From assembly GCA_023375675.1 (NCBI GenBank), contig JALQBC010000012.1:930001-994000 (forward strand): a stretch of DNA of 64,000 bases. Direction: 5' to 3'. The notes below the pieces were generated by a model. The model saw nothing but the letters and a program-made list of their open reading frames with translations. It was not told where the DNA came from and ran no database searches. Positions 10,693 through 22,857 of this stretch are shown piece by piece; the stretch's first letter is position 1; each line of letters starts with the position of its first letter. Position numbers and translations under genes: made by a program. The stretch comes from Cytospora piceicola (Eukaryota; Ascomycota; Sordariomycetes; Diaporthales; Cytosporaceae).

Positions 10693-12338
10693 CTACAGCT
10701 CATCATGCTCAGTCTCCTTCTCCTTGGCCTCCTCGGTCTTATCAGTAGCCGCAGGGGCGACAGGGGTCTCCTCCTCTCCGGTGATGGAAACCTTGGCACT
10801 GTACTTGCCGTTCTCAGCAATGAAGTCAATGATGTCCTCGATAGTCCTGGAGCCGCTGTAGGTAGAAGGAGAGTCCTTGCCACCAGCGGGGTAGAGCTTG
10901 ATGGTAGGGAAACCCTGGATCTCGTCGGGAACGTCGTTGGCGGTGGCGTCAACCTTGGCAATGACGACCTTGTCCTTGAACTCGGACTTGCCGTACAGGG
11001 CGGCGAGCTCCTCGTACTTGGGAGCAAGAGCCTTGCAGTGACCGCACCAGGGGGCGTAGAACTCAATCAGGACATCCTTGGTGTCGTCCTTCACAATCTG
11101 CTCGTAGTTCTTGGCCACGACAACAGTCACGGCACCCTCCTGGGTCTCAGGGATGGGCTCGGACTTGATGCTAGGCTCAATCTTTCCGGCGGCGAACTCC
11201 TCGACGAACTTCTTGATGTCCTTCTGTGTGATCTTCTTCTCCTGGTCAAAGGGGAACTTCTGGTTCTTGAGAGTATCCTGGATGGCGAAAGCGGGGAACT
11301 TGTCGGCCTGGAGGTTCAGGTTGCCGGCGTGAGCACCGAACTGCTTGGCGTCAATGGTAGCGAAGTTGACCACACCACGCTGGGCCTCGGCAATGGACTT
11401 CAGCTCGTCGCTGAGCTCCTTGCGCTCCTCAGGGGTCTCGGCAAAGATGTAGGCGAGGGGCTTGCCAGAGGACATGTAGTCGGAGTAGGTCTCAGGTCCG
11501 ACCTCTCCGATCAAGGGGGTGGCAGCAGTCTTGGCGAACTTCTCAATCTCCTCAATGTCAAACTTCTCAGAGAAGACAGTCTTGCCCTCATCGAAATCCT
11601 TGTACAGAACAACAGCGGGAGCGGTGACGCCCTCGGCCTTGGCAAGAGCAGCGTCGCTGCTGGCACCGAAGGGGTAGTTGTCACGGAGCTTCTCGGCGAC
11701 CTTGGTGAATGTCTCGTTGGAGGCCTTGTCGGAGGCATCGAAGTAGGCGACGAGGACAACCTTGTCGGCCTTCTTGAAGTCCTCGAGGGTGTCGGCGGTC
11801 AGAACGGAAACAGCGGGAAGAGACTGCTTGATCATGTAGGATGTGATACTATTCGGCGCGGGCGATTAGTAAACTGCCGAAGGATTTGGGATTAGGCCAT
11901 GTGTCAGTTTCAACTTACGCAGCTGACTTTCGCTGACCCTTGTAGGGGGTGACGTTGTCAACGCCACGGAAGACCTTGAGGGTAGGGTATCCCTCAACAC
12001 CGAACTGTTGACAGAGGTCAGACTCCTCTGTGCAGTCGACCTTGGCGAGCTTGATGTCCTTCTCCTTCAGCGTTGTGGCAGCTTCCTCGTATTCTGGGGC
12101 GAGGGCCTTGCAGTGGCCACACCATGGGGCAAAGACTGGGTGGGACAAACAGTGTCAGCTATGATATCGTTACAGCAAGGAAGTGGAAGGACCCTGGGCG
12201 CTTACACTCTGCAAGAACAATGTCGTTGCTCTTAACGAACTCCTCGAAGGTGTCCTTCTTCAGCTGGGCAACATCTGAAGCAGACGCGACCGCAGCAGCG
12301 GCGAGTAGGCCCCAGGCCAGGTTCCTCACTGAAGGCAT
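10693..12338 (-). CDS. PDI1: Protein disulfide isomerase
   Basis: Three exons on the minus strand: 12206-12338, 11919-12135 and 10693-11848, giving about 501 residues, close to the family norm. It has a signal peptide ([20 protein letters not shown]), a first thioredoxin domain with active site APWCGHCKA, two middle thioredoxin-like domains without the CxxC, a second active domain with APWCGHCKA, an acidic tail and the ER-retention signal HDEL at the very end. PDI forms and reshuffles disulfides of secreted proteins in the ER lumen. Codon use is strongly biased to C-ending codons (repeated GTC, ATC, TTC, AAG), as in highly expressed fungal genes. The long antisense frame across the third exon is a product of that bias and not a gene. 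Confidence 0.96.
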
Positions 12339-12956
12339 ATCGAATCTGATTGACCTATAGGAAGAGTGTTAATGTATGGTTACGAATGATTGTGGTGGCA
12401 ACCAAGGTCGTTGTTCTGTATGGAAGGAGAAGAACGAGGTGAGGTTGGTAGGTCGCATGCAGGACCCTGAAGTTGGGAACAGGTAGAAATAGCACCACAT
12501 ACCTCGTATACTTTGCTGCAACAAGTTGCTAAGGGGAAAACGAGTGCAAAAAGAGAGTGAAATAAGGACAGTGACTGATGAGTCCTCAGTGAATGGTGAA
12601 AAAAAGGAATACCAAAGATATCCCTGCAGTGAAAAGGTTGATGTGTTGTGACTGAAGAGAGGGAAGTGAAGTTGTGTTGGCTGATAAATAGTATTGATAA
12701 AGGCGGGTGCTGTGGATAACGGCCATTTATTCCTACTGCCCTGGGAAGCCTTGGTGGTGGCCTATTGAACAGGTGTCTTTTCCTTTCCACAGCGCTGCCA
12801 GCTCTTTAGCGTCACCAGGCAAAGCCCCAATTAGCGTGGGGTAGGACCCTGTTAGCCACCCTAGCAGGGATGACGAGGGCCCCTAACCGAAGTACAAGGT
12901 ATCTAGGTACACTTTTTGCCTATTTTGTATTCTAGATTAATGGGGAAAGTTCACCA

Positions 12957-12984
12957 CTACCTACCTAGGCAGGTACCTAGGTAT
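12957..12984. repeat. Palindromic CCTAGG/GGTACC repeat cluster
   Basis: The segment is built from overlapping 6-8 bp palindromes (CCTAGG, GGTACC) and can fold on itself. Single or paired copies of the same word recur at many intergenic sites in this window and at none of the coding exons I checked. Confidence 0.8.
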
Positions 12985-13014
12985 GCTAAAGTAAGAATTC
13001 CATCATCCATCATT

Positions 13015-13410
13015 GATATGAGCCTCGAGGGTTAGAGATCGAGACTTGAACGATAGCATCTTCCACAATGATGAAGTCAATGATTCTGTCTTTCTCTGTC
13101 TCTCTTAAAATTCTATCTTCTTCATTTCGAATGGTGACTGGCACAAAGAGACAACGTTGAAGGGAGACGAGAACACTACCTCTTTTACGGAGCGTGAAAG
13201 GCCGGCCTGTTTTAACTCGGTGACTCCCCGTCTTACCCGGTAATCGAGTAACTATTAAGCCTCGGACAGTTGAGCTAGCCCGACCAAGACGAGGCTCTTC
13301 ACGGAACCAATGACCCGCTACTGCATGCACCTCTTCGGCGGCAGACTGCAGCAAACGTGCATCCTTTAGCCTTGGCACGGCAGCCCTTCCTACCGGTTGG
13401 TATCAAAATT
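13015..13410 (-). other. Possible degenerate mobile-element fragment
   Basis: On the minus strand this segment has its own character: an ATACCAACCGGTAGG-like stretch near 13390-13410, followed by an open frame of about 120 codons (13010-13378) with no match I can name. It ends near a CTCGAGG word at 13023. The composition differs from the flanking AT-rich repeats. I suspect a decayed retroelement leader, but see neither paired LTRs nor a conserved pol motif. Confidence 0.25.
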
Positions 13411-13566
13411 GGTAGATACATATCTGTCCTCAATGACGGCACGCCCAGGTTCGCTTGGATATCTAAGAATTACGGATTACATACTATATTTGGTTTACCA
13501 CCTACAAGTGCCTTAGTGGTGTAGTTCAGGTGCCTGCTTTGTGAAGGTAATGGCTGCTATGTAAGA

Positions 13567-13588
13567 ATACCTAGGTACCTAGGTACCC
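13567..13588. repeat. Palindromic CCTAGGTA tandem copies
   Basis: Two head-to-tail copies of the ACCTAGGT palindrome, the same word as at 12957 and 48813. Confidence 0.8.
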
Positions 13589-14210
13589 TTGGATCAAACC
13601 AGGTGTTCCTGGGATGGTAGTTTCCTTACATTCAAACAGACTCCTCTCGCTCACATGAAACAGTATATCTAGGTATGTTTAAATCAAAAAATCAAGTTAT
13701 GAGGCTATCCATCACAAACACCACATAATAATTATATTTAGAAAACTTATTCATGCGCCATCGTGGACCCACACCAGCCAGGCCATCAGGAATACGGCAG
13801 GCAAGGTTCTGCTTCCTATATTCACTTCAGGATTGCTTCATATCAAGCGAATCCTCCGTGAGCGGTCATTGCTGTTTGATAACCGTTATGTGTACATTGC
13901 ACAGTAATTGACCACATCGCTGAAGACAAACCTGCTATTCTGTCCAGTGCTGGCTCCCTGACTCACTGACACACCGCAGGCAAGATGTATCAACCGTATG
14001 TATGAGACGACTTACTCGAAGGAGGTATAGACAACATGTCAGATTTACTCTGAGGAACTCTTGAGTATAGATTGGCCGAAATTGATTTTTTGCCATTTGG
14101 CATTGGAATCGAAGCTGGGAGTCGGTACAAGAAAGTTCATCCTTGGAAGAAACTGATTTAGCTCCCATCATTGATGGCTCTCAGTGGAGCTGGGTTTATT
14201 CAACATGTCT

Positions 14211-14240
14211 ACCTACCAAGGTACCTAGCTAGGTATCTGG
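14211..14240. repeat. Palindromic CCTAGG/CTAGCTAG cluster
   Basis: Overlapping palindromes of the same family (ACCTACC, GGTACC, CTAGCTAG, TAGGTA) in intergenic DNA. Confidence 0.75.
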
Positions 14241-14970
14241 GCATAACGGGTGGCAGTACGATGTCCCTGAACTCGAGATGGTCAAGAACTGTCGGACGAA
14301 CAAGGCAACCTTAGAAGTTAAGGCAAGGCAAGATAAAGTGTGACTGTCCTGTGGTTCGTGACAGGATTTGGGTGCGGGTTCAGCCTCTGTGGTCAACCTC
14401 TTTGTGCAAAGTCGCACCTTCCCTCTTGTAAACAATCATAATCGTCAACCTTTGGAAAGCAGAACAGACGGTCCTGCCTTCTTGACATCGCTCATGGGGA
14501 AGCATATCGGCTGGCCTGTGTGTGGCCTCTTCGTGCTTCCGAATCTCCTCAGAGAGGAAGTCTTGCATTGTCCTCCCGTTTCCCTCAAGTGCTTCCCTCT
14601 CGTTGCTGCCGTCTGTTACAGTATGGCAACGACTGCACTGTTCTTGCCACCGAGTTCTCTATTGCCGTACTCGCCCGGCTATCAGTCTTTCCTTTCTCTT
14701 CTCGCTTGAAGCTTCGAATCTCCGAGGCTGAGAAGTTGATTTTGGATTGTTTGATGTCCCAACACAACAATCATCATGGTCCTCTAAGCCCTAGTCACCG
14801 TGGAAATTCTTCGGGTTTGACTACGACGCAAAGGAGATCCGCTCGCAATACCATACACCATATCCAATTTTGAATCATTCTGCTCTCCTTCAATATCACT
14901 ACTTTGTTTCTGTTGGCACGTTGGCCTTCACTCCAATGACGTTTCAACTCTGAATACTCCAGAAAACACC

Positions 14971-17900
14971 ATGAGCCAGCAAGGCCTCGCCAGGCGTTCG
15001 GCCAGCCATGGCGCTCTTAGCAGCTCCTACGCTGCTCAGGGCCATGCCAACTCCGAGTCTGGACACCAAATGCCCAGTTTCCGACCGCTTAGGAGCATCA
15101 GGGAGCACACTCACGCATACCTCGACCCTGCTGCCTCAGTTGACGGCATGTTGAGGAAGACTACTGAGACTGGTAATATCGGGGTTTTCTCCATCAACAA
15201 CACTAGGTCCCATCACCAGTTATATTCCAAACCCAACAAACTCCGAGCCCGAGCCAGCCTCAATGATTTGCGTCCGCCCCCACGACCTTTCTCGCGCAAC
15301 AGTGACAGACATCCAAATCAAGATGACCGAAGACACCTTCCCTCCTACCGCGACAGTACGTCTGAGATAATATCCATGTATGGGTCTGAGAACCACAGTA
15401 GCAAGTCCTTGTCGAGCTCGCTTACAACTCCATGTGACGACCTTGGCCAGAGATCATATTCGATGACGACTTGCGGCTCCAGAGGCTATTTTATGTCTCG
15501 TAGCAATGGGGCCCAGCAATCCGAGGAGTTTCAGGGGAGGGGCCAGCGACCCAGATCACCCTACCCCTACCCGACTCGCCTACCACGTCCAGGAATTCGT
15601 CCTTCCTCTCCCGCCTTGACAGAGAATGGCGTTATCGACTACAGAAAGATGGTGGCAATCAATCGGGTGTCGCATGTGAGTAGACCACGGTTCACTACGA
15701 TCTTGAAGCTTGTTCGCCTGCTAACTTCAACAGAGAACGACGCACCATCCCTACAAGACCTTGTTTCCCTACAAGACGACAAGAGACCCATTGCCACTCT
15801 CCCTGAGACAAGACGCCAACGAGTCTACGCGCTCTTTCTCCGAGGACCGTGTTGCACATCGTCTTTATGCATCTCGACCTCAGTTCCGGCCGCCACTGCC
15901 CAGCCATCTCCATGAATGGGATGGAAGACCAAGGCAGAGATTGGAGAGCGGCTCATCAGGCCAGAGCCTGAGAACCATGAGCTTGACATCTTTGAGCGGC
16001 GGCTATGGATACGCTCCTCCACGCGCGCACAGGCTTCCGCCGACTCCGAAGCAGCCCATCTTCTATGACTACAGTGAAGACTTCGAGGGTGTCACGCAAC
16101 CGCCACCGATATGCCCAATTGCACCCATTCCAAAGCGTGTGTCAAATCCGTATCGCCCAGTGAATATTCAAGCCAACTGCGATTCGAATTCTGAGAGCAT
16201 GGACGAAGCCCAGCACGAGTTCGTGGCTTATCTGCAAGAAGCCACCATGAGTGAGCTTCCAAAAGGCAACGATTGCAAAGGGAATAGACTGGAGGACTCG
16301 CAGTCAGAGTTCTGTCAGGCCGATGGTCATGTGCAAAGCACGGCCCATGATGCAGGCATGGAACATAACCTAAGGCCTGGCTTATCATCGAGCGAAGCTG
16401 TTCATGTGGTTGACTTTGGTACTACAGCACCTAGTATCCGCGGAGAGTGCAATTCTGACGGAGAGAGCAACCCGGATGATTTGAGCGCTACAGAGAAGGT
16501 AGTCATCACTGAACCGAAATCAGACAGCTCGACCTTGGATGATCCGCCCGAACCAGAGACACCTGCCTTTACCACTAACATGCCGTTAGAGGAGGTATTA
16601 CGCTTCAAAGAAGATCTAACGAACGGTATGGATCTCCTCGATGAGCACCTCGTCAACCACAACGTCGATCCTCATAGAGGAACGTCCGAGGAACGTTTAT
16701 ACTCGGCAACATCAGCACAATCCGGTGATACGAAGCCTCTCCAGGTTGATGGCGTCGCGTCACTGCCGTACATGAGCAGTAACCGATGTCATGACAGCCG
16801 AGTCTACTCTCTAAGCTCCGGTCTCTCCGATTTAGCGTCATTTGTCAATCAAGTTGACAAACACTTCCAGGAGCCGGGTCCTAGTAGCCATGACCGTCAT
16901 TCTGTGGAAGCTCAGCATGATACTGAGGGCGAAGCAAGAGAGTATTCCACAATCGCTCCTCTTGAGTTTGCTGCCGTTCAGTGCGAGAATGACAAGAAAT
17001 ATAGTGCAAATGAGACTTCGCATCCGCCTCGGGTGTCTTCATTGCGTCAGTATCGAAGACACCACACTGAGTTAAGAGTCGATACTGGGATCGGCGACGC
17101 TCAACAGTACCAAGTTGTATCAACTCGCAGTGGCCCAACGTTGGTGCCGCAACCTATCTCACCGGCGAAGCTCCTGCGAGTCAAAAACAGTATTCCTCAA
17201 CTGATGAAGGCATTGCCACCTCTTCCTGACTACGATCCTGCTCCAGAGTCCCCCTTTGGCCCGGCGCCACTGGAGTTTGAGCAATTCGAGCTCTCCAGGT
17301 TGACTGATGCCCGTTCGTCACTCAGCGACGCGGTTATGTGCAAAAACAGAGATGAAAAGGCTCCCAAGATATACGACCCTTATGTGTTTGACCAAAAAGC
17401 TCGCAAGCCCAAGTTGAAGCTAAGGCATGCCGCTTCTTTCGCTCACGAGCAATCCCGTGGTCTGAGACGTGGATACATGAAACAACACGGCTTTGATACC
17501 CGTCATGATACCTCGGATAAGAGGCCGGCGACAGCGACGGAGTACTCTACTGCTCCTATGAAGCGGAGGCTTCCGATCAAGATCACCCGCCCTACATTCA
17601 CCTCGTTAATGTCCGAAGATACAGGGACAGTGAAGCGACGACCAGGCTTCCCTAAGTCCAGCACTGTCTCTGGATTGGCTTCGACCCAGCCCATCGACTT
17701 GTTCAGCTCTTCGACCGGTCTCCATATCTTTCCAAAAGACACAGGGTCACCCTCCACGAGACATATCACCCCAGAGACCTCGGAGCAAGCAAGTGCTCCA
17801 GTAATCGAAGTCACGCACGTTTCAATGGTTCAGAAGGTCCCTTTAGATGCTGCTGACGCCAGAGGCTCATCTCTAGATGCACACCTGAACTCATTGCGCT

Positions 17901-18283
17901 TGCCCGATGCTAAAGATGAGGCAGCCGCCGAGGGGGGGATGCAGAGCTTCTTCTCTGACAATAGCTTGGTCAAACCACATAGGGGGTTGAAGAAGCGAAT
18001 ATCAGACTTGAGATCAAGGCTTACAGAACCACGTCATCACCACCGATCTCCATTGTGGAACATGCTACGAGATGACAGAAATGATGGCACAAACACCCTT
18101 TTGGCTGCCGAGTCTCAGTCGACAAATACATTCAAGAATCTACTGTCGTCTTTAAGCCAGCCCAAAACTCACTCACGAGTAAACCCGAGTCGGAAGGTGA
18201 GAAGCAAATTGGAAAGTTTCGTGAATGTTGCGAAGCACAGGCTCCGAAGTTGGGGCAAAGCCAAACATACTAGGAGCGACTGA
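14971..18283 (+). CDS. Uncharacterised protein of about 1,084 residues
   Basis: Two exons, 14971-15675 and 15734-18283; the 58-nt GT..AG intron falls between codons and joins two long open frames. The protein is rich in S, P, R and charged residues over most of its length, with many SP/TP sites, and looks largely disordered. A better-ordered motif lies past the middle (MKALPPLPDYDPAPESPFGP), and the C-terminal 100 residues are basic (KKRISDLRSRL; RKVRSKLESFVNVAKHRLRSWGKAK), possibly an amphipathic helix. I do not recognise the family and see no catalytic site, signal peptide or membrane segment. It could be a scaffold, signalling or cytoskeleton-linked protein, but that is only a guess from composition. 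Confidence 0.8.
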
Positions 18284-19492
18284 TTGAAATTCTGACTTGC
18301 TTATTTTCTAAGCACACTTGGATGGGGACAACGCTTTTTCCTGCTCTTTGCTTGATTTTGGCCACCGTTTTCCTTGGAGATGGCTGTACTGGAAGGCATG
18401 TTTGGGTTCGGTCGATGCTAGGGCGTTGCAAGGGCCACACAGATATCATCCGCTCGAGCAGCTCTACTTCCTTGTGCTACTTAGTCCGGCATGTAACTTA
18501 TGGGGAAAAGGTTTTTGGTCTGTCTAGTGCCCGGGATCAGACCCTTGTATGATATTTCGCGAGCCTCGTTCCAGAGATCCGCTAATAACGACTTGGGTGC
18601 ACCATACAGGGGTCACAACTAAATACTTAAGTACGCACAAGAATATACGTACATTGACATACATTTATCGTTGAAAGCTCGCGTGATCAGTGATACTAGT
18701 GCGGTTCAGCGGTAAAGGTTGCACATATGTAGGCGGACTAAATTGATATGAGAGCAAAGCTACAAGGAACAAGGTTGGGTGCGGTCACATGTACCCTCCG
18801 GTGACTCAATCGGCCTTAGGTTTTGCGCCGGCTCGTTGAAGATGTCTGGTATTTTCTTGGTCGCCAAATGTATGAAAACCAGGACTTGTTGGTCAGGTCA
18901 GAGTAAAACGTGGACCACACCGTTCCTGTTCGCAGGACAACAGCGTATTTTTGTCGCTGCTGCCCGTTCCACCGGGAATTCTCTTGCATTGCGCGGTACT
19001 GTGGTCCAGGGTACAGTTCTATATATATGATAATCAACGAAGAATACCGACCCTGATAATGAAGAACCTCATATATGAACGCATATGAGAAGCCCCGTGG
19101 TGGGGGGGGGGGGATTTCAGTGAGAGGAGACGTGAAGTGCTGGCATAGAGCACGGTGTACTATGGTTCACCTCTCTAGACACATCAAGAGATCACGAGCC
19201 TCCTCGAAACAGACACTAACGGTTTGACTGTGCGAGCCTTATTGTCATGGTGAAGAAGTTCCTCACGACCTAAGACTTAGCCCCAAAGGCCGCCCGAACA
19301 CTTCTGTGCAAAGACTTGCAGAGATAGGAATGATTTTGCTCAATTTTGGCTCATAGCAGAGCATAAAATGAACCGATCCTCAGCACGTCTCTTGCGCCTC
19401 TCGATATGGCCCGGTGACACATTTTATGTATCATCCTCTTCGGAGACTCAAAAGAACACCATAACGATATCAACCATAACCTATCAAGCACC
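18284..19492. other. Intergenic with a long G-run
   Basis: No gene seen in 1.2 kb. A run of twelve G lies at 19102-19113; the rest is unremarkable and AT-richer than the coding regions. Confidence 0.55.
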
Positions 19493-20236
19493 ATGAACCC
19501 AGGCGACAAGATGTTCCGCGGCGGAGCAACGAGGTGCAGCCTGAAACACAGCGCCGGAATGATCGTACTCCGGCTCATCGCCCCGCTGGCAATGAGAGAC
19601 GAGAACCGGGAGCGGCGGGAGTACATGAAGGAACTGAAGAGATACGAGAAGTATCTCAGGGACCAGCAGCAGCAGGAGGAGGGGGAGGAGGAGGAGGGGG
19701 AGGAGGAGGAGATGGAAGTAGAGTTCGTTCCGCACGCCGACGCAGCCATGCCTGCTCCCCTGCCTGACACCTTCGACGGCACCGCCGACGGAGCCGCGCG
19801 CCCGGGAGGGGTCTCGTCCGGCCTCAAGAGACTTGCGACGCACCTCTGCAGGGTGCCCAGCAGGCTGGACCCCCGGGGGCCACCCCGAAGACGCGGCCGG
19901 GCAGGGGAGGCCGCGGCAGCACCGATGCAGCCCCCCAGGCGGATGCCGCACTGGCAACGCGAGCGACCAAAGCCAACGCCAGCTTGGGTGAAGAGGGGGA
20001 CCCAGGCTAGTAGTGCCTACCCAGAGGGCTACCGTCCGAGACCGAGGAGGGGGGGACAAAGAAGAGTCGAGTCTCGGAGTATTTCCCCGTACCAGAGTCG
20101 GTCCAGGACGAATTCAGAGGTGAGAAGAGAGTTGCTCGAAGCCCGCCGGAAGATAGACCAGGGTCGGACTGTCGGGACGCGTGTGGTGAATCGGGAGGAC
20201 ATGCCGGCACAGTATAGGCATACAGCCCCGTATTAG
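19493..20236 (+). CDS. Uncharacterised charged protein, 247 residues
   Basis: Single open frame from ATG at 19493 to TAG at 20234-20236. The N-terminal third has an R/E-rich helix (RDENRERREYMKELKRYEKY) followed by a Q4 run and an acidic E/G tract. The rest is rich in P, R and G, with a basic, serine-rich C-terminus (RSISPYQSRSRTNSEVRR). I do not recognise it. Low complexity lowers confidence that it is a conserved gene, but the frame is long, starts in good context (CACCATGAAC) and has no equal competitor except a shadow on the other strand. Confidence 0.5.
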   Translation: MNPGDKMFRGGATRCSLKHSAGMIVLRLIAPLAMRDENRERREYMKELKRYEKYLRDQQQQEEGEEEEGEEEEMEVEFVPHADAAMPAPLPDTFDGTADGAARPGGVSSGLKRLATHLCRVPSRLDPRGPPRRRGRAGEAAAAPMQPPRRMPHWQRERPKPTPAWVKRGTQASSAYPEGYRPRPRRGGQRRVESRSISPYQSRSRTNSEVRRELLEARRKIDQGRTVGTRVVNREDMPAQYRHTAPY

Positions 20237-20916
20237 GTATGTCACCTAGCCTCCTGTTCCCCTGCCCAGGCGCCTTGCCCTCCAGCCCCAGCAACTTTCG
20301 ACTGACAATAGTTGTGGCCCACAGAAGTACAGCTGCACACTCGTTGCTGGATGTTCTGAACATTGCCTGGGAGAAGGTGCTTGCATTACCAGCGGACCCT
20401 ATCAAGTCCAGGTGTTCTTGTTGTTGGTTTGTTTTGGTACTTTTCAAGTCGACGACGACCTCAGCGTTCGTCACCCGAAACCCCCGGTGACGCGAATGAT
20501 TGCCGTTCCATGCAGCAAGGGTGTTGGTCGGCTTGAGCAGCGCCAAGTCAGCTCCTGACGACTCCCGAATTGTGGCACTGGTCCCAACTGCGGAGGATGG
20601 AAAACTGGAAGAAGAGGTCCCGATGTGAGTGAGGAAATTATATGCGTGAGAAGGGTATATGAACCAGGCGAGGTTTCTGAGAAACGATGAAATGGGCGAT
20701 ATCTTTGATGCATAGTCTGATAGAAACAGCGAGATTTCGAATCTAGAGGCCAAATGCATATGCTTGAAAAGGGTTGTATACTTTCGTTATCGTGATATAC
20801 TATTCTCCGAACAGTTAAGTCGGCTTCAAACCCAGCCATCTAAGTTTCCGCAATTCCATACCTACTGTGAGCTGATCCAGGGTCCTGTCATACCCCCAAG
20901 CCTGGGCGTCATCGAC
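20237..20916. other. Convergent intergenic region
   Basis: Lies between the 3' ends of the 247-residue protein gene and MON1. A long minus frame here (20007-20759) runs through unlike sequence and is not supported. Confidence 0.5.
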
Positions 20917-22857
20917 TCAAAATACGCCGCCACCAATAATAAATAGCCGCTCTTCCTCTTTCTTTGCCCACTGAATAATCTTATTAGCCCCCTGCGTCAG
21001 GACCGCACGCGATGCGTTGGGCCCTGCCACACAGTAGAACTCGAAAATGGGCGTCACCCAAGCCAGACTTGTGGCGTCCTGCCCGACGCAGTGCAGCACC
21101 TTCAGATGTGAGTGCCGGGCGTGGACTGATGCGTGGAGCTGGTGATAGTGCGTCATGAGGCGCCTGCGCGACACTAGCCCCTCGTTATCGCTGCTTTCCT
21201 CGACATACTCGTTTTCGTCATCCGCTGTGTTGCCCTGCGAGGCCCCCGTGGACCCGCAGAACGACTCAAGCGTCGACATACAGAACTGCACGTTGGCACG
21301 GGATTTGTACAAAAAGTGGCTGATTTGGCTCCCTGGTGCGACATCCGTCACCTTGGGCCGGCCTGACCTTGCAGCCGTTTTGATGATGTCGAGACTTCCG
21401 TTCTTGGTCAGACTGTCCGCAACATTATCGCGCATCTCTTTGAGATCGTAGAACGACTCTCTATCCGCACTGATGAGGATGATGGCTATCTGCTCATCCG
21501 GCGAAGGGGCTGACTCTCTCGTCCCATCTGGCGAGACTTCATCGAAGAAGCTGACGTACATGTAGAGGTAGCCGCTGCTGTTGAATGCAGGTAGACAGAG
21601 GGGAACCCAGTTCTCACCGCCCCCGGCTTTGATCCCTCCAGATTCAAAGAGCATGTTGAAGATGAGCTGCAGGTCACTGGGATGAAGCGAATGACGTCGT
21701 GGCCGAATGACGCTGACCAATCTGCCGCCGGCGACGATGAGACCATACAGTAGCTTCTCCGCCCTGACTTTGAGAAACGCATTGTTGATGGCATGCCGTT
21801 GTGATTTTCGAATTTTGAGACATTCCAAAGCGCCTAGCATCGCTGTAGGAGAGCCCTTGGTGAAGCTGTCTGCAAGCGACGACAGCAGTGACTCTGTGCC
21901 TTGCAACGGTGTCCGCAGATCTGTTGATGGACGATGTACAAAGATCTTGGTGAGCGTTGGCAGTGTCAGAGTCGACAGGATTTGCATATATAAAGCCTTC
22001 AGCTGGTCTCGAAGTTGGACGTCACTTTCACCGAGCCTGCTAATGGCGACGAAGTAAAGAGGGCCCTCGGTTGAGACGACAAAACGGGTGTTGCCGGCCG
22101 TGAAGCCCTGGAGAGGGTTCTCCATGCCCTCGTAGAAGGAAATGATGGTCTGTACCACACCCATAGATGAATTAATCAGACTCAGGTCTCCATGACGACT
22201 CCAGATGGGCTTCCCGGCGGACGACAGAATCATGTAGTGCTTCAATTTCGACTTCCACAGCCCGAGTCTTTCCTCGTCGTTCAGCGTCTCCTCGCCGGGT
22301 ATGTCCTCAAAATCGCTCTCGAACTTCCCGAGCCCGTCGGTCGCATCGTGCCTGGCCCTCTGGAAAGGCTGCACCGTCGCGGATTGCGCCCTCAGCATCG
22401 CCCAGGCCCGGCTCTTCTTGTTGACCTCCCCAGTCACGAGACTCGCAAGGTCGGCAGGCGGTCGGAGCGTCGGCGAGAAGCTCATGATGCTAACGGAGTC
22501 GTCGGCGTCGTCAATCCCCCGGCCAGGGAGTGCGGACCCTGGGACGAAACCACCCAGCTCCGCGGCAGTCGTGTGCCCACCAGGCGCCAAGGAGGTGGCC
22601 ATTGAGCCGGGGGCGGTGGCCGCAGCTTGGGATTCTGCCTCGAAGGTCCCTCGCGAGCCATCTGGAAATGAGAGGGTTTGGATGTCGATCGAAGACAGCG
22701 CGGTGGTCGGGGTCGGTCTGGGCAGCTGGCCAGTTTCTACTGGCAAGGAGGACTGTCTAGGGGGTAGTGGCGGAGGGCGATCGTCTTCTGCGCCCTCAGC
22801 GCGGCCGTTGCTATCGCGGGGCTCATTGCGGCCGGCGCCGTCGTCGGGTTGGACCAT
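20917..22857 (-). CDS. MON1: Vacuolar fusion protein MON1
   Basis: Single exon, 646 residues. The first 190 residues are acidic and proline-rich and probably disordered. The rest is the MON1 core: [20 protein letters not shown] starts the first longin domain, followed by [35 protein letters not shown], the second longin-type segment ([20 protein letters not shown]) and the end LFIIGGGVF, all typical of the family. MON1 pairs with CCZ1 as the guanine nucleotide exchange factor for Ypt7/Rab7. It drives late endosome, autophagosome and vacuole fusion and acts at endosomal membranes. In plant-pathogenic fungi the family is needed for autophagy and infection. The length matches other filamentous fungal MON1 proteins. 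Confidence 0.93.
   Translation of the reverse strand: MVQPDDGAGRNEPRDSNGRAEGAEDDRPPPLPPRQSSLPVETGQLPRPTPTTALSSIDIQTLSFPDGSRGTFEAESQAAATAPGSMATSLAPGGHTTAAELGGFVPGSALPGRGIDDADDSVSIMSFSPTLRPPADLASLVTGEVNKKSRAWAMLRAQSATVQPFQRARHDATDGLGKFESDFEDIPGEETLNDEERLGLWKSKLKHYMILSSAGKPIWSRHGDLSLINSSMGVVQTIISFYEGMENPLQGFTAGNTRFVVSTEGPLYFVAISRLGESDVQLRDQLKALYMQILSTLTLPTLTKIFVHRPSTDLRTPLQGTESLLSSLADSFTKGSPTAMLGALECLKIRKSQRHAINNAFLKVRAEKLLYGLIVAGGRLVSVIRPRRHSLHPSDLQLIFNMLFESGGIKAGGGENWVPLCLPAFNSSGYLYMYVSFFDEVSPDGTRESAPSPDEQIAIILISADRESFYDLKEMRDNVADSLTKNGSLDIIKTAARSGRPKVTDVAPGSQISHFLYKSRANVQFCMSTLESFCGSTGASQGNTADDENEYVEESSDNEGLVSRRRLMTHYHQLHASVHARHSHLKVLHCVGQDATSLAWVTPIFEFYCVAGPNASRAVLTQGANKIIQWAKKEEERLFIIGGGVF

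Larger units (their letters stand above)
12339..14970. other. Gene-poor stretch with palindromic CCTAGGTA repeats
   Basis: About 2.6 kb. It holds the PDI promoter and leader, then clusters of CCTAGGTA/GGTACC words (12957-12984, 13567-13588, 14211-14240), an AT-rich part near 13670-13760, and a distinct segment at about 13015-13410 that may be an old element remnant (listed separately). No intact gene is supported. Confidence 0.6.

Noticed and set aside
10705..11895. 396-codon plus-strand open frame opposite PDI
   Set aside because: It mirrors the strongly biased PDI coding strand (leucine/glycine-rich nonsense) and has no domain; PDI is certain.
13509..13560. tRNA-like D-arm and anticodon-arm sequence
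   Set aside because: No T-arm (GGTTCGA) or acceptor pairing follows; not a tRNA.
14368..14709. 113-codon plus frame upstream of the 1,084-residue protein
   Set aside because: Begins at TTG and lies in likely promoter or leader sequence.
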